The translations under genes and the position numbers were made by a program. 64,000 bases of DNA from the NCBI RefSeq assembly GCF_003718735.1, contig NZ_CP033460.1, positions 248,001 through 312,000 on the forward strand, written 5' to 3'. The DNA is from Staphylococcus debuckii. Its GTDB lineage: Bacteria > Bacillota > Bacilli > Staphylococcales > Staphylococcaceae. Below, piece by piece: positions 46,675-56,647 of the stretch. The notes under the pieces were generated by a model, which searched no databases, was not told the DNA's origin, and saw only the letters and a program-made list of their open reading frames with translations. Within the stretch, counting starts at the first letter, position 1. Every line of letters starts with the position of its first letter.

Positions 46675-47499
46675 ATGCGCATAGTTAAAATTTTAAATAA
46701 TAACATCGTATTATCTAAGTCGGAAGGTGAGGAGTGCATAGTAACGGGCAAAGGTATTGCTTTTGGGAAGAAAAATGGACAACTCATTAATGACGAAAAT
46801 ATAGAGAAAATATTTAGGCTATCTAATCAAGAACGCGAACGAATGATAACTTTATTGAACGAGATCAATAAAGATGTTTTAATGCTGACTCAAAAAATTA
46901 TCGAAGAAGCGAATCGATTATATGATAAACCGCTTGCTGAGTCTATTTATATTGGACTAACTGATCACATTGATTATGCAATTAAGCGCACTAAAGACAA
47001 TCTCAACATCACTAATCCATTATTATACGAAATTAGATTGCTTTATCCTAGAGAATATAAAGTTGGGATACATGCCTTAGAAATGATTAAAAGTGAGTTT
47101 GATGTGCAGCTTCCAAAAGATGAAGCAGGATTTATTGCGATGCATATTATTAATAATTCAATGGATGAAGATATATCTAACGTATACGAAATTACGAAAA
47201 TATCTAAAGGTATAATCGATATTGTACATTACCACTTTAATATCGATTTTTCTGAGGAGGAATTAAATTATTCTAGATTCCTTACACATCTTAAATTTTT
47301 CAGCCAAAGGATATTAAATAAGCAAAGTTTAAATCAAGTTACAGATGAAAGTATGTTAAAAGGATTAGAAGAAAAATTTCCGAAGATTTCTGAATGTATA
47401 AATAAAATTAATATCTTTTTACAACACAATTATCAACACAGTATATCAACAGATGAACGCGTGTACTTAATACTACATATTGCGAGAGTTTTAAAATGA
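46675..47499 (+). CDS. licT: BglG/LicT-family transcription antiterminator
   Basis: 274 aa. N-terminal CAT RNA-binding domain (about 1-55; MRIVKILNNNIVLSKSEGEE), then two PTS regulation domains (about 65-170 and 172-274) with the usual His residues in DHIDYAIKR, IAMHIINN, FLTHLKFFSQR and LILHIARVL, which are phosphorylated by the PTS. It should bind the RAT at 47586-47612 and prevent termination when a beta-glucoside is present. First gene of the locus; its stop codon is part of a cre-like sequence and lies at the promoter of the PTS gene. Confidence 0.9.
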   Translation: MRIVKILNNNIVLSKSEGEECIVTGKGIAFGKKNGQLINDENIEKIFRLSNQERERMITLLNEINKDVLMLTQKIIEEANRLYDKPLAESIYIGLTDHIDYAIKRTKDNLNITNPLLYEIRLLYPREYKVGIHALEMIKSEFDVQLPKDEAGFIAMHIINNSMDEDISNVYEITKISKGIIDIVHYHFNIDFSEEELNYSRFLTHLKFFSQRILNKQSLNQVTDESMLKGLEEKFPKISECINKINIFLQHNYQHSISTDERVYLILHIARVLK

Positions 47500-47533
47500 A
47501 AGCGTTGACATTTGTATAACTACGTTATATAGT
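47497..47533 (+). promoter_or_regulatory. Promoter of the beta-glucoside PTS gene with overlapping cre
   Basis: TTGACA (47505-47510), 17 bases, TATAGT (47528-47533). The cre-like TGAAAGCGTTGACA (47497-47510, one mismatch) covers the -35 and also starts with the licT stop codon. CcpA bound here would block RNA polymerase. Confidence 0.75.
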
Positions 47534-47585
47534 TGAGGTAAGTTAAATATATCTGTTGCTTTTGATAGCTGTTTACCAGCTATTT

Positions 47586-47612
47586 GGGATTGTTACTTTA
47601 AGCAGGCAAAAC
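47586..47612 (+). promoter_or_regulatory. RAT antiterminator element for LicT
   Basis: GGATTGTTACT, a short loop, then GCAGGCAAAACC: the conserved hairpin of BglG/LicT RNA targets. Its end shares AAAACC with the start of the terminator that follows, so the two structures exclude each other. Confidence 0.9.
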
Positions 47613-47672
47613 CCAGAGTAATACAAGACGAAACCAGTTAAGGTGGGTCTTTGTGTTATTCTGGGTTTTTTT
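47608..47672 (+). terminator. Conditional terminator controlled by the RAT
   Basis: AAACCCAGAGTAATACA pairs with TGTGTTATTCTGGGTTT and is followed by T residues. It lies before the PTS gene and overlaps the RAT at its 5' side. Confidence 0.88.
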
Positions 47673-47695
47673 ATTTGAAAATTGAGGTGAGAAGG

Positions 47696-49129
47696 ATGAA
47701 GTATGAAAGTTTAGCAGAGGACATAATTGAAAAAGTTGGCGGGGAAGAGAATATTGATACTTTAACCCACTGTATAACAAGGTTGAGATTTGTTTTAAAA
47801 GATAAATCTAAAGCTGATACCGAGTATCTTAAAAATCATGAAGAAATAGTTACAGTAGTAGAATCAGGAGGACAATACCAAATTGTAATTGGTAACCATG
47901 TTCCAGATGTTTATGATGCTGTCAAAAGTAAACTGAGTTTAGAAGAAAAAAATAATGAAAAAAGAAACGATGCCAATAAAGGTAATTTGTTAAATCGTTT
48001 TATTGATTTGATTTCAGGTATCTTCCAACCGCTTTTGGGAGTTTTGGCAGCAGCAGGAATGATTAAAGGTTTTACCATTTTGTTTTTTGCCTTGGGTCTG
48101 ATAACGCAAGAATCTGGAACTTATCAATTATTATATGCAATTAGTGATGCTTTATTTTATTTTTTCCCGATTTTCATTGGGTTTACTGCAGCTAAAAAAT
48201 TCGGTTCTAATGAATTTATTGGTATGACAATAGGTGCTATATTAGTTTATCCGACTTTAGTAAATGCTATGAAATTAGGAGCGAAAGGGTCACAAACGCT
48301 CTTTGAAGGTACATTATTCCAAGTACAAAGTCATATGGATTTTTTAGGAATTCCAGTCATATCAATGACATATACTTCTAGTGTTATTCCAGTAATTATA
48401 GCTGTGTATTTTGGAAGTAAATTAGAAAAATATTTGAAAAAAGTGATGCCTAGTGCCTTAAAAATGTTCTTAGTTCCATTATTTGTATTGTTAATTACAG
48501 TTCCGCTTACATTCTTAGTAATTGGACCTATAGCGTCATGGTTGGCAAATTGGATAGGTGTAGGTACTGAATCTTTATATGGATTAAGTCCGATTATAGC
48601 AGGATTGTTAGTAGGCGCCTTTTGGCAAGTATTTGTCATTTTCGGTCTACACTGGGGCTTAGTAGCTATCATAATTAATAACCTCGGTACAAGAGGTTTT
48701 GATATTGTTACACCTTTAATGGTTTCAGCTACTTTCGCTCAAACAGGTATCGTATTAGGAATATTATTAAAAACTAAAAATAAAAAATTGAAAGCTATTA
48801 GTATACCTGCAGTTATATCAGGAATATTTGGTATAACAGAACCGGCTATTTATGGTGTTACATTACCTCGTAAAAAACCATTTATTTATAGTTGTATTAT
48901 TGCTGGATTAACAGGAGGCCTTGTTGGCTGGGCTGGAACAAAATTGCATTCCATTGGAGGATTAGGCATATTCAGCTATCCGTCATTTATAGGTAAAAAT
49001 GGAATAGATAGTAGTTTCTGGTGGGTTTTAATCGCTACTGGAATAGCTCTTGCAATAGGAGCCGTTGTAGGTTTCTTAACTCATTCTGATAAAAAAAAGA
49101 GACAGAAGACAATGAAAATGCAGATTTAA
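47696..49129 (+). CDS. bglP: Beta-glucoside PTS, EIIBC part (frame broken before EIIA)
   Basis: 477 aa. EIIB domain first (about 1-85; active Cys in LTHCITRLRF), then EIIC (about 105-465, some ten spans, with GITEPAIYGV). It imports and phosphorylates aryl-beta-glucosides such as salicin or arbutin. ATG 47696 has GAGGTG 6 bases upstream. The frame ends soon after an A8 tract (49091-49098); with one more A it would read directly through into the EIIA domain at 49099-49680, giving the usual BCA fusion. The last residues after HSDKKK are therefore out of the ancestral frame. Confidence 0.87.
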   Translation: MKYESLAEDIIEKVGGEENIDTLTHCITRLRFVLKDKSKADTEYLKNHEEIVTVVESGGQYQIVIGNHVPDVYDAVKSKLSLEEKNNEKRNDANKGNLLNRFIDLISGIFQPLLGVLAAAGMIKGFTILFFALGLITQESGTYQLLYAISDALFYFFPIFIGFTAAKKFGSNEFIGMTIGAILVYPTLVNAMKLGAKGSQTLFEGTLFQVQSHMDFLGIPVISMTYTSSVIPVIIAVYFGSKLEKYLKKVMPSALKMFLVPLFVLLITVPLTFLVIGPIASWLANWIGVGTESLYGLSPIIAGLLVGAFWQVFVIFGLHWGLVAIIINNLGTRGFDIVTPLMVSATFAQTGIVLGILLKTKNKKLKAISIPAVISGIFGITEPAIYGVTLPRKKPFIYSCIIAGLTGGLVGWAGTKLHSIGGLGIFSYPSFIGKNGIDSSFWWVLIATGIALAIGAVVGFLTHSDKKKRQKTMKMQI

Positions 49130-49680
49130 AAAATAGTGATGATGAAGTAAGTACAGTTTATAAAGAAAATCGTAAAAATGAAGATGAATTTATTGGTTCA
49201 CCATTAACAGGAAATGTTATCAATTTAGCGCAAGTGAACGATCCTTTATTTTCTTCAAAAGCAATGGGCGAAGGTGTTGGTATAATACCTGAAAATAATA
49301 CTATAAAAGCGCCTATATCTGGAAAAATAGAAAGCCTGTTTCCGACAGGTCACGCCTTAGGTATCCGTTCAGAAAATGGTACGGAAATCTTAGTGCATAT
49401 TGGTATTGATACAGTAAAATTGGAAGGCAAAGGGTTTAAAACTCATGTGAACCAAGGAGATTATGTGGAAAAAGGACAATTATTGGTTGAATTTGATAGT
49501 GAAATTATTAAGGAAAATGGATTAGATGATGTAGTAATCGTTGTAATTACGAATACAAATGAAGTAGAGCAAGTTGTAGTTGAAAATAAAAACAAAGTTG
49601 AAGAGGGAGAAAACATAATATCTATAATTTCAGAAAAGGAAATAGCTGTTCCTAATAACTATGAATTGAAAAAAGTTTAA
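49099..49680 (+). pseudogene. EIIA domain of the beta-glucoside PTS, out of frame with EIIBC
   Basis: The frame is open from the A8 tract: an acidic linker, then EFIGSPLTGNVINLAQV, the start of an EIIA-Glc-like domain, KAPISGKIESLFPTGHA and the active His in ILVHIGIDTV. An internal GTG at 49234 lies inside the domain, so no independent start would make a complete EIIA. Expression needs frameshifting or transcript slippage at the A8 tract, or else the tract is a recent mutation or a base-call error. Confidence 0.75.
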
Positions 49681-49705
49681 AGAACAAGACTTTTAATTTT
49701 ATTAA

Positions 49706-51175
<1,470 letters not shown>

Positions 51176-51200
51176 TGACCTTACTTAAATAGCGATAAAA

Positions 51201-51251
51201 CAAGACTGGGGAATGGGACAGAATATAATGTCCCGCTCTCCAGTCTTTTCT
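51201..51251 (+). terminator. Terminator after bglA
   Basis: AAGACTGGGGAATGGGACA pairs with TGTCCCGCTCTCCAGTCTT, followed by TTC. Confidence 0.78.
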
Positions 51252-51374
51252 AAAACTGACCACTTATTTTATTAGAATATAGGGTAAGATAAAGCGAGAC
51301 AATATTATTCATTCTTTAGTAAATAGAAATAACAGCTAATAGTGAAAATTTAAGGGAATGAAGGAGTAAACAGC

Positions 51375-51962
51375 ATGACACAAACATTATATTTGATTCG
51401 ACATGGCCAGACACTTTTTAACCAGAAGAAACAAATACAAGGCGCGTCAGATTCGCCATTAACAGAACTTGGAAAAGAACAGGCAGAAGCAGCGAAACGC
51501 TACTTGGACCGGTTGAATTTAAGTAATTATGAATTATTTTCTTCTACACAAGAACGTGCTTCTGATACTTTAGAAATCTTGTTTCCAAATGAACCGTATA
51601 CCAGATTGAAGGGCATTAAAGAATGGAATTATGGCATGTTTGAAGGAGAATCAGAGTTGCTGAACCCTCCTCGTGAAAAAGGTGTAGCTTTATTTGGGGA
51701 GTTTTTTGCGAATTATGGTGGAGAAACAGCGGATGAAGTGCAAGATAGAGCAGTGGCTACGCTTACTGACATCATGGCACAAACTACGAAACAGAATGTG
51801 ATTACCGTCAGTCATGGTGATGTTTTGCTATTATTTGCACGGAAATGGCTACCGTTAGAAGAAGTTCAAAAAATGCATTTTGGTAATTGCTGTATTTTAA
51901 AATTTGAATATGAAGATAATAAATTTAGATTTTTGGAAATCATAAATCCTACTGTAAATTGA
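51375..51962 (+). CDS. Histidine phosphatase (phosphoglycerate-mutase-like)
   Basis: 195 aa. Phosphohistidine motif LIRHGQT at 6-12, second His in TVSHGDVL (about 148), Glu in IKEWNYGMFEGE. Phosphatases of this type act on small phosphorylated metabolites; the substrate is unknown. AAGGAG lies upstream of the ATG. Monocistronic, with a terminator. Confidence 0.87.
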   Translation: MTQTLYLIRHGQTLFNQKKQIQGASDSPLTELGKEQAEAAKRYLDRLNLSNYELFSSTQERASDTLEILFPNEPYTRLKGIKEWNYGMFEGESELLNPPREKGVALFGEFFANYGGETADEVQDRAVATLTDIMAQTTKQNVITVSHGDVLLLFARKWLPLEEVQKMHFGNCCILKFEYEDNKFRFLEIINPTVN

Positions 51963-51970
51963 GCATAAAA

Positions 51971-52011
51971 CAAGGCTAGGCAACTCCTCAACGGAACTGC
52001 CTAGCCTTTTA
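51971..52011. terminator. Bidirectional terminator
   Basis: AAGGCTAGGCA pairs with TGCCTAGCCTT between converging genes; T run at the right. Confidence 0.8.
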
Positions 52012-52047
52012 CAATAGGGTTGTGCTATTCATCTATATTTTAATTTA

Positions 52048-52287
52048 TTATTCAGGTTTTAAGTCTAAAGTGCCCATTTCTTCGCGCAAGTTATAAATTT
52101 TGTCTGGTGTTACGTCTTCACCAAGTGGATCTACAACTTTCAATGTTGAGAATGTGCTTACAACTTGTCCGCGAATCATTTTAAGGTATTCTTGTCTCAA
52201 TTCATGTTGTTCTTGTTTTTCTGATGTGCTGAGTACCATTTCTTTTTCTTTATTTGCAAGTTCATTAATTCTATCTAATAATTTCAT
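52048..52287 (-). CDS. DUF896 (UPF0291) family protein
   Basis: 79 aa. Opens LLDRINELANKEKE, then LRQEYLKMIRGQV and ends in a DVTPDKIYNLREE block; these are the hallmarks of DUF896 (YnzC-like). Function unknown. It starts within the last 17 bases of the LLM oxidoreductase gene and so is translated from the same message. Confidence 0.9.
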   Translation of the reverse strand: MKLLDRINELANKEKEMVLSTSEKQEQHELRQEYLKMIRGQVVSTFSTLKVVDPLGEDVTPDKIYNLREEMGTLDLKPE

Positions 52288-53245
52288 AATCAGTTTGTTC
52301 CTCCTTAGTTATGTTTGGTGGGAAATGTGGAATCACATAATCGCCCAATTCTTTCATTAAATCTTGATACGTTCTTTCATGTGTCAATAAATGCAGCATG
52401 ATATGATTTGTACCAATACGTTCATAAGATTTTAATACATTAATCAATGTGTTTCGGCCTAATCTGTAGCCGCCTTTAACAGGTTTGATTTTTTCATTCG
52501 GATCTTTTGATAAATCAATGACTAGCGGATGCATAAAAGGTTTGAATTCATCGTTGTCGTGCCACTCTTTGAGGAGTGCTTTTTGTTGTTGGAAACCTTG
52601 CGGGTAAAACATCCAGCCATCCATATTTTCTTTGATCCAGTTAATATCTTGTTTAGCATATCCTGTCGCAAAGAGCGGGATATGATTATATTTCGGTAAT
52701 ACTTGCAAGCCGGAATCCTCATATAACTCAAAGATAGAGTTAGAGATTTGAGGGGAGTGGTCTTGCCATAGTGCTTTCAGTGAATCAACAGTTTCTCTGA
52801 ATCTTAAAGATAACGTCTCAGGTTCGATTTTGAACGCTGGAAACTCAAATTGGCGGTCTCCAGTTGCGAGTCCCATTAGTAATCGCTCTCCCGATATCAA
52901 GTCAAGAGTCGCAGCTGCTTTAGCAATGTGAATTGGATGACGTAATGTCGCAACAATACTAGATGTTCCGAGAGCAATTTTACTAGTTCGAGCACTGAGG
53001 TAAGTTAAAAATACAAACGGATCGTAGTTTGTCGTTACATTACCTAAATGCGGACTATAAAGCGGGTTGTCTCGTACAAATAGGCTCGTAAATCCAAGTT
53101 CTTCAGCGTACTGCGCCAATTGAGCTTGCTGTTCAAACGACAATGCGATGTTTTCAGAGTTATCAAAAGGAATCGTTAAACCTAAGGTCAAATGGTCCTT
53201 TTGAAAAGTCCGTTTGAAACCATTGTGTTGATTGATTGTTGTCAC
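52271..53245 (-). CDS. LLM-class flavin-dependent oxidoreductase
   Basis: 324 aa, bacterial luciferase-like monooxygenase fold. Visible: LGLTIPFDNSE, FTSLFVRDNPLY, IALGTSSIVATLRHPIHIAKAAATLD and RLLMGLATGDR. FMN- or F420-dependent members act on aldehydes, alkanesulfonates or cyclic amines; substrate unknown here. GTG 53245 has AGGAGG 7 bases before it. A 10-bp inverted repeat (53271-53306) lies in the leader. Co-transcribed with DUF896. Confidence 0.85.
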   Translation of the reverse strand: MTTINQHNGFKRTFQKDHLTLGLTIPFDNSENIALSFEQQAQLAQYAEELGFTSLFVRDNPLYSPHLGNVTTNYDPFVFLTYLSARTSKIALGTSSIVATLRHPIHIAKAAATLDLISGERLLMGLATGDRQFEFPAFKIEPETLSLRFRETVDSLKALWQDHSPQISNSIFELYEDSGLQVLPKYNHIPLFATGYAKQDINWIKENMDGWMFYPQGFQQQKALLKEWHDNDEFKPFMHPLVIDLSKDPNEKIKPVKGGYRLGRNTLINVLKSYERIGTNHIMLHLLTHERTYQDLMKELGDYVIPHFPPNITKEEQTDYEIIR

Positions 53246-53270
53246 GTCTATCCCTCCTAACTTGAATGAT

Positions 53271-53344
53271 TAGACAACTTTTTAAACGTCTTAATCAAGT
53301 TGTCTACAAGCATTCTACACCGTTTGGTAAACTAACACAAGCCT
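53271..53344 (-). promoter_or_regulatory. Promoter and operator-like repeat of the LLM oxidoreductase gene
   Basis: On the minus strand TTGTGT, 17 bases, TAGAAT. Just downstream the 10-bp inverted repeat TAGACAACTT (53271-53280) and AAGTTGTCTA (53297-53306) fills the leader, as a TetR-type operator might. Confidence 0.5.
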
Positions 53345-53449
53345 TGTGCTTACGCGGTTTATAGATTTAGTCAAAAAAGGTCAAAAAACGTTGATTTGAC
53401 GCGGTTTTAAATAAAAAAATAAATTACGATGATACAATTCTTTCTGCTA

Positions 53450-53474
53450 GTTTCAGAAAATAAGAGATGGGTAA
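53450..53474 (+). promoter_or_regulatory. SigB-type promoter of the crt operon
   Basis: GTTTCA (53450-53455), 13 bases, GGGTAA (53469-53474), close to the SigB consensus GTTTAA-N12-15-GGGTAT. It lies 38 bases before crtO. The S. aureus crt operon is also SigB-controlled. Confidence 0.75.
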
Positions 53475-53512
53475 ACAAGATTATATTGAAAATTTAGGAT
53501 GAGCAAATAAAA

Positions 53513-53989
53513 ATGAAAAAATTATTCTTATGGAATTCACTATTTTGGTTTGTAGTACATATGGTCATTTCTACGCTCGGCACCAGAATTCCTTCAAGTT
53601 TCTTTATACGCTACACAAATCTTTTTAAAAGTTGGCCTTTTGAAGAGGAAGGACGCTTTTGGCAGAAATATTTTAAAGTAAAAGTATGGAAACAGCATTT
53701 GCCTAATGGGCAAAGTTTTAATCCGGCTGTCAGAAGCCATACTACAGTGGCTAAATCTGCTTCTTATACCGAATTACATCAATTTATTATCGAAACACGC
53801 CGCGCAGAATTGATTCATGCACTCTCAATACTGCCAGCGTTTATTTTTTTACCTACTTCTAAACCTATAAAGTACATCAATTTAACTTATGCATTTGCGG
53901 CCAATTTACCTTGTTGGATTGCACAGCGCTATAACCGTCCGAATTTAGAACGTTACGCAGAGAAAGTCTTACAAAGAGAAAAAAGGTGA
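53513..53989 (+). CDS. crtO: Glycosyl-4,4'-diaponeurosporenoate acyltransferase
   Basis: 158 aa membrane protein. N-terminal span WNSLFWFVVHMVISTLGTRI, then FKSWPFEEEGRFWQKYF, VKVWKQHLPNG, and ESH-like HTTVAK; C-terminal LPCWIAQRYNR. It adds the fatty acid to complete staphyloxanthin. Slightly shorter than S. aureus CrtO (165 aa). First gene of the crtOPQN operon; weak ribosome-binding site (AGGATGAG). Confidence 0.85.
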   Translation: MKKLFLWNSLFWFVVHMVISTLGTRIPSSFFIRYTNLFKSWPFEEEGRFWQKYFKVKVWKQHLPNGQSFNPAVRSHTTVAKSASYTELHQFIIETRRAELIHALSILPAFIFLPTSKPIKYINLTYAFAANLPCWIAQRYNRPNLERYAEKVLQREKR

Positions 53990-53993
53990 TTAA

Positions 53994-55481
53994 ATGGACA
54001 CACAGAAAGTTGCCATCATTGGAGGCGGTCTCGGAGGCATTTCAGCAGCGATACGTTTAGCGCAAGAAGGCTATCAAGTTGACCTCTATGAACAAAATAA
54101 ACATATCGGAGGTAAGGTCAATCGCTTAGAAACGCAGGATTTCGGGTTTGATTTAGGGCCTTCTATCTTAACAATGCCCAAAATCTTCAAACGGCTCTTT
54201 GAATATAGCCATAAGAAACTAGAAGATTATGTTCAAATCCGCAAGATGAATCTCCAAATCCGTAATTTTTATCCAGATGGAACACAAATTGATTTATATG
54301 AGAATCTGCAGGACATGCTCTTGCAAAATCCTGAACTGACACCTCATGATATTGCCCAACTGCAAGATTTCTTTGATTATGCGCAACGCATTCATCATTA
54401 TGCAGAGATAAGTTATTTCGATAAAGGTATCGATACACTTTCATCGATGATTCGCTATCATGGACCATTTGCTGCGTTGAAGCACTTTGATTACTTTCAT
54501 ACGATGCAAGAAGCGATTGATAAACGTGTAGATAATCCTTATCTGCGTGAGATGTTAGGTTATTTTATTAAATACGTCGGGTCTTCTGCTTATGATGCGC
54601 CGGCCGTCTTATCATTATTGCCGCAAATGCAGCATGCAGAAGGGTTATGGTATGTAGACGGCGGTATCCATAAACTGGCACAGGCTTTAGAGCAACTTGC
54701 ATGCGAAGAAGGTGTTCAACTTCATTTCGAACAAGAAATCACGCGCTTGATTCCTGAGCATAAATATCTTAAATATGCTGAGTTGAAAGACGGCTCGCTT
54801 ATCCAGGCAGATTATTTCGTTTCTAATATGGAAGTCATTCCGCTCTATCGTCATTTGCTAGATTTCAAAGACAAAGATTTAGATAAGTTGGAACGTAAAT
54901 TCGAACCTGCCGCATCAGGTTATGTCATGCATCTAGGAGTAGACAAATCGTACCCGGCACTCCGCCATCACAATTTTTTCTTTTCAAAGGATTCAAAGCG
55001 TAATTATCATGAAGTATTTCATGAGTATGTGTTGCCGCAAGATCCGACGATTTATGTGGTGAATACCAATAAGACGGATGCTGCACAGGCGCCGGATGGG
55101 TATGAGAACATCAAAGTCTTGCCGCATATTCCTTATATTCAGCAACAGCCTTTCTCGGAAGCGGATTATCGCCAATTTCGAGAGACCGTGCTGAATAAAT
55201 TGGAGCGTATGGGACTGACAGATTTACGTGAGCATATTGTTTATGAGGATATTTGGACGCCGCATGAAATTGAACGTCATTACAAATCTAATAAAGGTGC
55301 GATTTACGGTGTGGTTTCCGATAGAAAGAAAAATAAAGGATTCAAATTTCCTAAACATAGTCAGTATTATGACAATTTGTACTTTGTAGGCGGTTCTGTC
55401 AATCCGGGACCAGGGATGCCTATGGTGACATTAAGCGGGATGCAAGTTGCGGATTTAATTACTAGCCGAAAGAGAAAGTAG
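53994..55481 (+). CDS. crtP: 4,4'-diaponeurosporene oxygenase
   Basis: 495 aa, phytoene-desaturase-like flavoprotein. FAD motif [49 protein letters not shown] and the C-terminal signature [19 protein letters not shown]. It oxidises the terminal methyl group of the carotenoid. 4 bases after crtO and 7 before crtQ, so tightly coupled. Close in length to S. aureus CrtP (497 aa). The frame is intact. Confidence 0.87.
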   Translation: MDTQKVAIIGGGLGGISAAIRLAQEGYQVDLYEQNKHIGGKVNRLETQDFGFDLGPSILTMPKIFKRLFEYSHKKLEDYVQIRKMNLQIRNFYPDGTQIDLYENLQDMLLQNPELTPHDIAQLQDFFDYAQRIHHYAEISYFDKGIDTLSSMIRYHGPFAALKHFDYFHTMQEAIDKRVDNPYLREMLGYFIKYVGSSAYDAPAVLSLLPQMQHAEGLWYVDGGIHKLAQALEQLACEEGVQLHFEQEITRLIPEHKYLKYAELKDGSLIQADYFVSNMEVIPLYRHLLDFKDKDLDKLERKFEPAASGYVMHLGVDKSYPALRHHNFFFSKDSKRNYHEVFHEYVLPQDPTIYVVNTNKTDAAQAPDGYENIKVLPHIPYIQQQPFSEADYRQFRETVLNKLERMGLTDLREHIVYEDIWTPHEIERHYKSNKGAIYGVVSDRKKNKGFKFPKHSQYYDNLYFVGGSVNPGPGMPMVTLSGMQVADLITSRKRK

Positions 55482-55488
55482 GGGTAAT

Positions 55489-56610
55489 ATGAAACATTTA
55501 CAGCGTTGGTTGAGCGGCTTTACAGTGGCTTCAATCGTGTGCGGCTCCTTGATGTATCGCTATCGAAAGAGAATTACTGCACAAACTGCCAACGCTCATC
55601 AAGGTGTCAGTATTATTATTCCCGCGCGTAATGAAGCAAAGAACTTACCGCGTCTGTTAGCGTCTTTGACAGAAGCAGAAAATACAGAAGTAATTGTAAT
55701 GGATGATGGTTCGACGGACGCTACAAGAGATATTGCGGAAGGTTATGGCGCCAAGGTGTACGCTGTTCTTGATGACGTTGAATGGCAAGGAAAGTCGCAT
55801 GCTTGTTATGAAGGAAGTTTGAAAGCACAGAAAGCGTTATTCATGTTTGTAGATGCGGATGTGTGGTTTGAAGCGGAAGACAGCTTGAAGCGCATCCTTG
55901 CACAATATCAGCAACAAGGGAATCAAGGGTTGCTCTCCATCCAACCTTATCATTACATTGAAGCGCCGTATGAAAATTTCTCGGTTATCTTTAATTTAAT
56001 GACAGTAATCGGTATGAATGTCTTTTCAGTGACTCGTGAAAAGAATACCCCAGAAAGTGCTTTCGGCCCAGTGTTGCTGACTAATCGAGCAGACTATTTC
56101 CGAACTCAAGGGCACCGCAACGCTGCCACACAGATTATCGAAGGCTTTGCTTTAAGTGAAGCTTATCATCAAGCAAACTTGCCTGTGCGGCTATTTGAAG
56201 GAGAGGGCACAGTCAATTTCCGCATGTATCCACAAGGAATGCGTAGTTTGATTGCAGGATGGTCCAAACACTTTGCGGTCGGTGCTCAAAATACCCAAAG
56301 CAGTGTGATGTTATTGATTATGGCTTGGCTCTTTGGCTCGGCCGCTTCATTAGCTCAAGTTATCGCTGCACTCTCTAAACCGAAAGCTAGGACTCAATCA
56401 CAAACCTTGCGTGCACTGTCTTTATATACGCTTTATGGTCTGCAATTTTACCGTTTAGGCCGCAGAACAGGTAGCTTTAAGTCCTGGCTCATACTCGCAC
56501 ACCCAATGTGCTTTGCCTTTTTTATCTTTATCTTTTCTAAATCGTGGTTTGACGTCAACATACGCAAATCCGTGCGCTGGAAAGGGCGCAATATTACTAT
56601 TAAAAAATAG
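55489..56610 (+). CDS. crtQ: 4,4'-diaponeurosporenoate glycosyltransferase
   Basis: 373 aa, GT2 family. Membrane span near the N-terminus, then IIPARNEAKNLPRLLAS, VMDDGSTDATRDIA (nucleotide-binding Asp), FVDADVWF (metal-binding DxD-like), and two or three C-terminal spans. It puts glucose on the carotenoid acid. In S. aureus crtM follows here; in this window crtN starts only 37 bases after the stop. Confidence 0.87.
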   Translation: MKHLQRWLSGFTVASIVCGSLMYRYRKRITAQTANAHQGVSIIIPARNEAKNLPRLLASLTEAENTEVIVMDDGSTDATRDIAEGYGAKVYAVLDDVEWQGKSHACYEGSLKAQKALFMFVDADVWFEAEDSLKRILAQYQQQGNQGLLSIQPYHYIEAPYENFSVIFNLMTVIGMNVFSVTREKNTPESAFGPVLLTNRADYFRTQGHRNAATQIIEGFALSEAYHQANLPVRLFEGEGTVNFRMYPQGMRSLIAGWSKHFAVGAQNTQSSVMLLIMAWLFGSAASLAQVIAALSKPKARTQSQTLRALSLYTLYGLQFYRLGRRTGSFKSWLILAHPMCFAFFIFIFSKSWFDVNIRKSVRWKGRNITIKK

Positions 56611-56647
56611 GACAGTCAGCGAACGTCCGAGTTGAAGGTGAATAAAT

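Noticed and set aside
49234..49680. EIIA as an independent gene starting at GTG 49234
   Set aside because: That start falls inside the domain, after GSPLTGNVINLAQ; the frame is open back to the A8 tract, so a frameshifted fusion explains it better.
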